Assembly: GCA_030592825.1 (NCBI GenBank)
Contig: JAUVIG010000026.1
Location: forward strand, 1 to 17,860
Reading direction: 5' to 3'
Length of the DNA stretch: 17,860 nt
From: Chlorobiota bacterium
GTDB taxonomy: Bacteria; Bacteroidota; Bacteroidia; Bacteroidales; JAADGE01
Shown: piece after piece, positions 9,630 to 14,925 of the stretch
Layout of the letters: every line of letters begins with the position of its first letter
Position numbering within the stretch: the first letter of the stretch is position 1
Notes under the pieces: generated by a model
What the model was told of the DNA's origin: nothing
What the model saw: only the letters and a program-made list of their open reading frames with translations
The model's database searches: none
Position numbers and translations under genes: made by a program

Positions 9630-9956
9630 ATGACCATTAAACAAGCCCAAAATATTGTTGATCACCGGATCAAAGAACATGGTGTTCGCTATTTTAACGA
9701 ACTGACTAATATGGCCTTACTGACAGAAGAAGTTGGGGAATCGGCAAGAATTGTTGCTCGTAAATTCGGTGAGCAATCCTATAAAGACTCTGAAAAGGGC
9801 ATGGAACTTTCTGAGGAACCGGCCGACATTTTATTTGTTTTGATATGCATGGCTAACCAAACAGGCGTTGATTTGACAGAAGCTCTTAAGAGAAGTTTGG
9901 AAAAAAAAACAAATCGGGATAGTGAGAGACATAAAAATAATGAAAAGTTAGTATAA
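9630..9956 (+). CDS. MazG-like nucleotide pyrophosphohydrolase
   Basis: The 108-residue protein is a small all-alpha NTP pyrophosphohydrolase of the MazG superfamily, which cleaves (d)NTPs to NMP and pyrophosphate and removes unwanted nucleotides. The metal-binding pairs are visible as LLTEEVGES (Glu33, Glu34, Glu37) and SEEPADILFVLICMAN (Glu62, Glu63, Asp66), followed by the conserved tail KKTNRDSERHKNNEK. The single short domain distinguishes it from the tandem-domain E. coli MazG. It is the last gene of the dtd cluster, 36 bases behind the phosphatase, and is followed by a hairpin terminator at 10018-10042. Family assignment is solid; the preferred nucleotide cannot be read from sequence. 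Confidence 0.9.
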   Translation: MTIKQAQNIVDHRIKEHGVRYFNELTNMALLTEEVGESARIVARKFGEQSYKDSEKGMELSEEPADILFVLICMANQTGVDLTEALKRSLEKKTNRDSERHKNNEKLV

Positions 9957-10017
9957 AACAGTTTCAGAATAAAGTTTGGACAGAAAAAAATATTGATGAT
10001 TGTGTTTTCTTGAAAAC

Positions 10018-10042
10018 AAACCTTCTCTGACAGGTTTTTTTT
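10018..10042 (+). terminator. Rho-independent terminator after the MazG-like gene
   Basis: AAACCT (10018-10023) pairs perfectly with AGGTTT (10032-10037) around an 8-base loop and runs into a T tract. A second small palindrome, TGTTTTC/GAAAACA (10003-10018), abuts it. The hairpin lies between the convergent MazG-like gene and ribD and overlaps the ribD stop codon, so it may serve both strands. Confidence 0.6.
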
Positions 10043-11099
10043 ATTTTGCTTCCGAGTTTTTGTATGTAAACAACTTATTTCCGCTAATTACCTCCTTTTT
10101 ATTTGGTTGAAAATTGATAATCGGGGCTTTTATACCTTTGAAAAATTTAAGGTCTCCGATAAAAACTCGAGCCTCATCCCAATAATTTTTGTCAATTAAA
10201 TTTTGCAGAAATTTTGCTCCGCCTTCAATAAATACGGATTGAATATCTTCATTATATAAAACATTTAAGAGCCTGACATAAAAAGACTTATCAAATGCAA
10301 CCTGAACATATGCTACATTATTTGCATCCTTTTTTTGTTGCTCAGTAAAAATAATTGTCTTTTGTGTTCCGTCAAACAAATTCAAATTCGATTTTAAACG
10401 TAAGGTTCTGTCAAGAACAATGCGTATCGGTTGATTCCCGTGCCAATCTCTTACATTAAGTTTCGGATTATCTTTTTCGGCTGTATTTGTTGCAACCATT
10501 ATGGCTTGCTCTTCTGCTCTCCATTTATGAACCAACATACGAGCATATTCATCTGTAATCCAATTTGGTTGTATCGGTGTTCCGGCTTTTCTTTCAAAAT
10601 CAATAAATCCATCGATAGTTTGTGCCCATTTTAATATGATGTACGGTCGTTTCTTTTCATGATAAGTAAAAAATCGTTTATTAAGTTCTCTTGATTCTTT
10701 TTCAAGAACGCCTGTTTTAACATCTGTGCCGGCATTTTTCATCATTCCTACACCCTTGCCTGCAACTTTTGCAAAGCTGTCTTCACAGCCGATTATTACT
10801 TTAGGGATTTCATGTTCAATAATCATTCTTGAACAAGCAGGTGTTCTCCCTTGGTGTGCACAAGGTTCCAAATTTACATATAGCGTTGATTCTTTTAGAA
10901 GTTCTTTATTTTTTACAGAATTAACAGCATTAACTTCTGCATGTGCTTCGCCGCATTTTTTGTGATAACCTTCTCCTATTATTTTGCCCTTATGAACTAT
11001 TACAGAACCGACCATCGGATTAGGATAAGTGTTTCCGAGGCCTTTCTTTGCTAATTGCAAACATCGTTGCATGTATATTTCATCTTGGTTTTCCGGCAT
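10041..11099 (-). CDS. ribD: Bifunctional diaminohydroxyphosphoribosylaminopyrimidine deaminase / 5-amino-6-(5-phosphoribosylamino)uracil reductase
   Basis: RibD carries out the second and third steps of riboflavin synthesis after GTP cyclohydrolase II: deamination of the pyrimidine, then NADPH-dependent reduction of the ribose side chain. The N-terminal deaminase domain (about 1-145) shows the zinc site HAEVNA (His53, Glu55) and PCAHQGRTPAC (Cys80, Cys89), plus the substrate loop YPNPMVG (25-31) and KVAGKG (111-116). The C-terminal reductase domain (about 150-352) begins RPYIILKWAQTIDGFI and includes the WITDEYAR and IRIVLDR segments and the FIEGGAKF loop. At 352 residues it is of normal length. 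The start MPENQDEIYMQRCLQLA is the usual N-terminus. It stands alone here, divergent from prmC, with no other rib gene or FMN riboswitch visible in the 54-base gap. Confidence 0.97.
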   Translation of the reverse strand: MPENQDEIYMQRCLQLAKKGLGNTYPNPMVGSVIVHKGKIIGEGYHKKCGEAHAEVNAVNSVKNKELLKESTLYVNLEPCAHQGRTPACSRMIIEHEIPKVIIGCEDSFAKVAGKGVGMMKNAGTDVKTGVLEKESRELNKRFFTYHEKKRPYIILKWAQTIDGFIDFERKAGTPIQPNWITDEYARMLVHKWRAEEQAIMVATNTAEKDNPKLNVRDWHGNQPIRIVLDRTLRLKSNLNLFDGTQKTIIFTEQQKKDANNVAYVQVAFDKSFYVRLLNVLYNEDIQSVFIEGGAKFLQNLIDKNYWDEARVFIGDLKFFKGIKAPIINFQPNKKEVISGNKLFTYKNSEAK

Positions 11100-11112
11100 T
11101 TTATTATCTTTG
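11084..11112 (+). promoter_or_regulatory. Predicted promoter for prmC
   Basis: TATCTTTG (11105-11112) matches the Bacteroidota -7 consensus TAnnTTTG exactly; CTTG (11084-11087) sits 17 bases upstream as a -33 element. Transcription would begin near 11118, giving a leader of about 36 bases occupied mostly by the hairpin repeat at 11127-11152. This supports the ATG at 11154 as the prmC start. The -33 part lies inside the first codons of ribD. Confidence 0.45.
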
Positions 11113-11126
11113 TTATTTTTATAATT

Positions 11127-11152
11127 TGTCGCCTTAAAAAGACGACCTACAT
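11127..11152 (+). repeat. Short imperfect-hairpin repeat, copy A (prmC leader)
   Basis: The 26-base core has left arm GTCGCCTT, two variable bases, right arm AAAGACGAC, then TACAT. It matches copy B (11687-11712) at 23 of 26 positions. The arms fold into a stem with one C-A mismatch (GTCG/CGAC outer pairs, CTT/AAG inner pairs). The copy ends one base before the prmC ATG and would lie in the mRNA leader, where the hairpin could affect ribosome access. Confidence 0.65.
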
Positions 11153-11153
11153 T

Positions 11154-12029
11154 ATGACAATAAGAGAAGCAAAGATATACATAAGAACGGAATTATCTGA
11201 TTTTTATCCCGGAAATGAAATAACAAGTTTTATTAAAACTGTTTTTTTAGATATTTTTAATATTTCTTCTGTTGAACTGATCTTAAAAGACAACTCTTTT
11301 TTATCAAGCAAAGAAGTAAAGATTCTTAAAGATGTACTCACCGGGCTTAAAGCATATGAACCTTTACAATACATCACAGGTTATACAGAATTTTACGGAT
11401 TAAAGATAAAAGTAAACAAACATGTTCTTATACCTCGCCCTGAAACTGAAGAATTGGTTGATTTGATCATTAATGAAAATAAGCAAAGACAAAACTTGAA
11501 AATCTTGGATATTGGCAGCGGCAGCGGATGTATTGCCGTTTCTCTTGCCAAAAACTTATCGAAATCAAATGTCTTTGCTGTTGATGTCAGTCTTGAAGCA
11601 TTAAATGTTACAAAAAGTAATACTTCAGCAAATAATGTCAAAGTCTCTTTTATTCAGGGGAATATTCTTGAATCATTGTCTGATTATGTCGCCTTTGAAA
11701 GACGACTTACATATCGAAAATTTGATATTATTGTTAGTAATCCGCCTTATGTAACTTTTTCAGAAAAAGAGTTAATGGAAAAAAATGTTTTGGATTATGA
11801 GCCGGGGCTTGCTTTATTTGTTAAAGATAAGAAGCCTTTGATATATTATGATGCAATTGCAAAATTTGCAAAGCAACACCTTGCTCCTCACGGAAAATTA
11901 TATTTTGAAATAAATGAAAAATTCGGCAATGAAATTAAAGATCTTCTGCTTTCCGCCGGATTTAAAGATGTTGAGATTATTAAAGATATAAACGGGAAAG
12001 ATAGGATTGTCAGGTGTTTGAGGTTTTAA
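11154..12029 (+). CDS. prmC: Peptide chain release factor N5-glutamine methyltransferase (carries a hairpin-repeat insertion)
   Basis: PrmC (HemK) methylates the glutamine of the GGQ motif in release factors RF1 and RF2 using SAM, which raises termination efficiency. The protein of 291 residues starts MTIREAKIYIRTELSDF. An N-terminal helical substrate domain includes QYITGYTEFYGL. RPETEELVD (95-103) follows, then SAM motif I ILDIGSGSGCIAVSLA (117-132), and the catalytic NPPYV (196-200) that binds the glutamine amide. The frame is open up to 11055 but that start overlaps ribD and lies upstream of the predicted promoter, so 11154 is preferred. Between FIQGNILESL and KFDIIVSNPPYV lies DYVAFERRLTYR (about 177-188), encoded by repeat copy B; most family members go almost directly from the acidic loop to FDxIVSNPPY. 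The enzyme call is secure; the insertion reading is inference. Confidence 0.95.
   Translation: MTIREAKIYIRTELSDFYPGNEITSFIKTVFLDIFNISSVELILKDNSFLSSKEVKILKDVLTGLKAYEPLQYITGYTEFYGLKIKVNKHVLIPRPETEELVDLIINENKQRQNLKILDIGSGSGCIAVSLAKNLSKSNVFAVDVSLEALNVTKSNTSANNVKVSFIQGNILESLSDYVAFERRLTYRKFDIIVSNPPYVTFSEKELMEKNVLDYEPGLALFVKDKKPLIYYDAIAKFAKQHLAPHGKLYFEINEKFGNEIKDLLLSAGFKDVEIIKDINGKDRIVRCLRF
11687..11712 (+). repeat. Short imperfect-hairpin repeat, copy B (inside prmC)
   Basis: This second copy has the same arms as copy A (GTCGCCTT and AAAGACGAC, then TACAT), with differences at three positions including the two central bases; the C-A stem mismatch is shared. It is read in frame as part of YVAFERRLTY, just before the strand leading to NPPY. 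It lies 560 bases downstream of copy A in the same orientation. No third copy was found in the window. Confidence 0.65.
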
Positions 12030-12077
12030 CGGTAACTCAATTATCTTTTCTTTCACAATAGAGTTCACGTTTTATTC

Positions 12078-12104
12078 AAGGGCTTCACTTTGAGTGAAAC
12101 CCTT
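12078..12104. terminator. Bidirectional hairpin terminator between convergent genes
   Basis: AAGGGCTTCACT (12078-12089) and AGTGAAACCCTT (12093-12104) form a 12-base stem with one mismatch and a 3-base TTG loop. The stem is followed by an AT-rich tail on the plus side and by AT-rich sequence on the minus side. It lies between the ends of prmC and the BNR-repeat gene, so it probably ends both transcripts. Confidence 0.7.
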
Positions 12105-12111
12105 AATTTAA

Positions 12112-13551
12112 TTATTCCTGTTTTTTTATAATTTTTCTTGTAAATATCTCATTATCTGTTTGAATGCTTATTATGTATATTCCGTTTTCAAAATCTGAAA
12201 GATCAATTGTTTCATTTTGTTGTATTATTCTTTTTATAATTATCGTTTTACCTGTAATATCACTAATTTCAACTTTTTCAAAATTTTGAACTTTGTAAAA
12301 ATTTATATTTACGATGCCGTTTGTCGGGTTTGGATAAATCGAAAAGGTGATGCTTTTTTGTTGATTATTATTAGAAGTACTACCAATGTTTTTTATGGTA
12401 ATATCAGTATTAATCTTAAATAAAGTAGGATATTCTTCGCTAACATCTTCAAGCCATGTCCATTCTAACGGTCCGCCATAATTATGCCATGTTTGATATC
12501 TCATTATTGATCTGGTTCCTACCCTTCCGCCGGGTAGATTATTGTAAGGAAATGTCCAGTTGGTTCCTCCGTCAGTTGACATGGCAATATATTCTCGAAG
12601 ATCATCACTATAGACTGTGTATGAATCTGTTCCCCTAAATGCCACATAAATATTACCGTTATCATCAAGGGCAGGAGAAGGATCTGCGTAGCCATTGGCA
12701 TGATTAGCTTGAATTGATGTCCAATTTGACGGCCATGTATTGCCGGAATCAGTTGACTTTTTGAATACAAGACCATTTTCTGCGGGCGATTGAGCGAATA
12801 CATACAGATTATTTTCTCCTTCCGGTAATACGGCGGGATTATACGCATCATTTGTATCTATTTGTGTGTGTGTCCATGTATCACCGGCATTGTCGGAAAC
12901 GGCAAACTGAATGGATTTCGATTCCCATTCAGAATAAACGATAACAATATTTCCTGACGGGGTAACATCCGAATGAATGAATCCCCATGAATGGTCGGTA
13001 TTCCCTGCTCTTACTATTATCGGAGAACTCCAATTGTTGCCCCCGTCAGTTGATTTAATCATATAAATCGTGTCATACGAACCTCCGTTATCATCATGGT
13101 AAAATACAAACAAGTCCCCTGCTGCATTAACTGTTGCATTAATTTGTCGATAAGCACCATGGGTAGTTCCTCCGTATGATGCTATGTTAATCGGAGACGG
13201 AATGGTTTCGGCATCATATAAAAATTTTACTACCCGTACATTACCGCCATATCCGGAAAAGTGATAAATGTAGTTATCTTTGCCTGATACCAAACAACCT
13301 GAATAACCATATTCATCGTCAATTTTTGTCCACGAACTTCCATTATCGGTTGATCGATATATATGGTCAGAATTACCGTCAACTCCAAGAGCAACAGTCG
13401 TTTGGTTGATTCTAACTATCCGTCGACCGCCACTATTGTAATGACCGTTATTTGAACTTGCTGTTACATCAATAATTACCGGTTCGTCAGGCCAATCAGC
13501 AAATATAATTATCGGCATTAATAATATAAACCAAATATAGATTTTTTTCAT
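12112..13551 (-). CDS. Secreted Asp-box (BNR-repeat) beta-propeller protein with type IX secretion sorting domain
   Basis: The 479-residue protein has a signal peptide (MKKIYIWFILLMPIIIFA, cleavage near 18). A propeller-like body follows with five Asp-box motifs of the form SxDxGxxW at about 67-74 (STDNGSSW), 167-174 (STDGGNNW), 219-226 (SDNAGDTW), 266-273 (STDSGNTW) and 325-332 (STDGGTNW). The end (about 404-479) is a type A sorting domain: FSIYPNPTNGIVNINF, VEISDITGKTI, FENGIYIISIQ, then FTRKIIKK. The Asp-boxes suggest a sialidase-like fold, but I see neither the FRIP motif nor a convincing arginine triad, so enzymatic activity is not supported; carbohydrate or protein binding at the surface is equally possible. 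It is convergent with prmC across a terminator. A 41-base copy of its tail-coding sequence lies just upstream (13601-13641), so the gene is flanked by direct repeats. Confidence 0.9.
   Translation of the reverse strand: MKKIYIWFILLMPIIIFADWPDEPVIIDVTASSNNGHYNSGGRRIVRINQTTVALGVDGNSDHIYRSTDNGSSWTKIDDEYGYSGCLVSGKDNYIYHFSGYGGNVRVVKFLYDAETIPSPINIASYGGTTHGAYRQINATVNAAGDLFVFYHDDNGGSYDTIYMIKSTDGGNNWSSPIIVRAGNTDHSWGFIHSDVTPSGNIVIVYSEWESKSIQFAVSDNAGDTWTHTQIDTNDAYNPAVLPEGENNLYVFAQSPAENGLVFKKSTDSGNTWPSNWTSIQANHANGYADPSPALDDNGNIYVAFRGTDSYTVYSDDLREYIAMSTDGGTNWTFPYNNLPGGRVGTRSIMRYQTWHNYGGPLEWTWLEDVSEEYPTLFKINTDITIKNIGSTSNNNQQKSITFSIYPNPTNGIVNINFYKVQNFEKVEISDITGKTIIIKRIIQQNETIDLSDFENGIYIISIQTDNEIFTRKIIKKQE
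12122..12162 (-). repeat. 41-base direct repeat, copy 1 (end of the BNR gene's sorting-domain coding sequence)
   Basis: This copy encodes the last codons of the BNR protein (QTDNEIFTRKIIKK). It matches 13601-13641 at 39 of 41 positions in the same orientation. The two copies are 1,479 bases apart, which is just enough to enclose the whole gene. Confidence 0.75.
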
Positions 13552-13600
13552 GTATTTAATTTTTGCGAATAGATTGAAAATCCGGAAAAAAGCAATTCAA

Positions 13601-13641
13601 TTTTTTATAATTTTTTTTGTAAATATCTCATTATATGTTTG
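13601..13641 (-). repeat. 41-base direct repeat, copy 2: leftover tail of a type IX sorting-domain gene
   Basis: On the minus strand one frame reads QTYNEIFTKKIIKN and then a stop. That matches the last residues of the neighbouring sorting domain (QTDNEIFTRKIIKK). No signal of the rest of such a domain remains to the right, where the small coupled gene begins. It overlaps the last codons of that small gene (13631-13921), which is read in a different frame. This is best explained as a gene remnant or a recombination scar. Confidence 0.65.
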
Positions 13642-13921
13642 CGGTTTTAACGGAAACTTTTTTTGCTTCATTTTTCTTCCAAAAATCATCCATTGAGTAG
13701 TCTTTAACTTCATCAGTGTTTTCAAGCCTTACAGGTAAATCGAATAAGGTAAATCCGTTTCTTTTTATTTCATTAATTTTCATGAAATTTTCTTCTGCTT
13801 CTTTCAAATCTTTTCCCAGCACAAAAAAATGTCGATAACCTGAACGGGTCATAAAAATATATTCTTTCAGGTTTTTTTCTTTTTTTAATTTTTGCCAATC
13901 TTTATCGTTTGAATAACTCAT
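13631..13921 (-). CDS. Small protein of unknown function, translationally coupled to the Type IIG gene
   Basis: I do not recognise this 96-residue protein. It is soluble, highly charged and lysine/glutamate-rich, without signal peptide or membrane segment. Its most structured-looking part is EYIFMTRSGYRHFFVLGKDL followed by an acidic-basic helix (KEAEENFMKINEIKRNG) and FTLFDLPVRLEN. Its ATG overlaps the stop of the methylase/specificity reading frame as ATGA, so it is very probably co-translated with the restriction-modification protein. It may serve that system, for example as a controller, inhibitor or accessory subunit, but no helix-turn-helix is evident. The last codons (VKTANI) lie within the 41-base sorting-domain remnant, so the native C-terminus may have been replaced when that junction formed. 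It is real by coupling and composition; function unknown. Confidence 0.6.
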   Translation of the reverse strand: MSYSNDKDWQKLKKEKNLKEYIFMTRSGYRHFFVLGKDLKEAEENFMKINEIKRNGFTLFDLPVRLENTDEVKDYSMDDFWKKNEAKKVSVKTANI

Positions 13922-14925
13922 TGATTATTAATTAGTTTGTAGAATTTGTGTTGTTTGCATTTTTCTTTGATTTCCTCTTTATATTCAAAACCAACATTTT
14001 CTGATTTTATTTTAAAATATAAAGAAAAAACTAAATCGTCAATGTAATCTTTAATTATGTTTTGTTTTATTAAATCAATCATCGGGATTGATTTTAAATC
14101 ATTTAATGAATATGTTCCGTCCTCATTTATGATTTTCAACAACTCATCTTTTAAGATACTTTTAATCAAATCTTCATATTCAGAAATTTCACATATTGTT
14201 TGATTATCTTTATACGAAAGATACAACTTTTTATCTTTAAGTTCAATTTTATCGAATTTTTGTTGTAAAACATTCTTGAAGTTTACAAAATCTTTTAAAG
14301 AAAAGCTCTCGCAATCAAGTAGTTGTTGGGCTTGTGAAATTAGTTCTGTTTTGATTGAAATATTACTTTGGTTTATTTCAGGAATTCTGACAAAATTCTT
14401 AATTGATGTTATAGAAATAAGAACATCTTTTTCGTTTTCACTTTTTACATTTTTTAATAAAATGATTGTATTAAGTTTTGAATTCAGCAAAGTAAACAAA
14501 TACAAAATCTCTTCTTTATTTGCAGACCCAATAGCATTATATTGGTTTCTTGCCCAAATTACTTTTTCTTCTGTAAAATAAAATCTTTTAGTATTTGCAT
14601 AACTCCAGACAATTTTATATTTGCTGTCTAATAAGGAATATTCCTGATTTGCTTGTCTTAATCCGATAAAATGCGTGTTTTTTTTATCTCTGTTATTTGG
14701 CCAAAACCCAACGTTTTGAAAGGTTTTATATGATTTACTGTTAAATCTGGGATAAGAGTAACTCTCTTCTTGTGGTTTTTTTGTTAATCTAATTTTTTCA
14801 TTAATATTATATCCTCCGTCAAAAATAAATTTGCTTTTTAAACACTGCTTTGCTTGAATATGGTTGTAATATAAAGATATATTCGTTGTATTTAACTTAT
14901 ATTTATTATAGAGTTCTAAATATTT
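13918..14925 (-). CDS. C-terminal (target-recognition) part of the frameshifted Type IIG restriction-modification enzyme
   Basis: This open frame has no start of its own near its beginning. It continues the methylase gene directly after the A9 run at 14923-14931, with no stop until 13918. Codons from the run read KKYLELYNKYKLNTTNIS, then later SYPRFNSKSYKTF, GFWPNNRDKKN, HFIGLRQANQEYSLLD, KRFYFTEEKVIWARNQ, and LFTLLNSKLNTIILL. That order resembles the TaqI-like C-terminal specificity domain of Eco57I-type enzymes, which reads the DNA target. Joined to the upstream part by a one-base gain (A10) or a -1 shift, the product is about 1,042 residues, normal for Type IIG. A TTG at 14505 could start a 195-residue piece, but this would cut the domain and is unlikely to be the native product. 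The stop overlaps the next gene by ATGA. Confidence 0.75.
   Translation of the reverse strand, partial: KYLELYNKYKLNTTNISLYYNHIQAKQCLKSKFIFDGGYNINEKIRLTKKPQEESYSYPRFNSKSYKTFQNVGFWPNNRDKKNTHFIGLRQANQEYSLLDSKYKIVWSYANTKRFYFTEEKVIWARNQYNAIGSANKEEILYLFTLLNSKLNTIILLKNVKSENEKDVLISITSIKNFVRIPEINQSNISIKTELISQAQQLLDCESFSLKDFVNFKNVLQQKFDKIELKDKKLYLSYKDNQTICEISEYEDLIKSILKDELLKIINEDGTYSLNDLKSIPMIDLIKQNIIKDYIDDLVFSLYFKIKSENVGFEYKEEIKEKCKQHKFYKLINNQ

Noticed and set aside
11055..11153. Longer prmC start at 11055 giving 33 extra residues
   Set aside because: The extension overlaps the ribD start on the other strand, is hydrophobic and unlike PrmC, and lies upstream of a good -7 box at 11105-11112.
12112..13551. 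Sialidase enzyme
   Set aside because: Five Asp-boxes are present, but the FRIP motif and the catalytic arginine triad are not evident, so only the fold is suggested.
13918..14505. A separate 195-residue gene starting with TTG at 14505
   Set aside because: The same frame stays open upstream to the A9 run and carries specificity-domain sequence, so it is the back half of the Type IIG gene.
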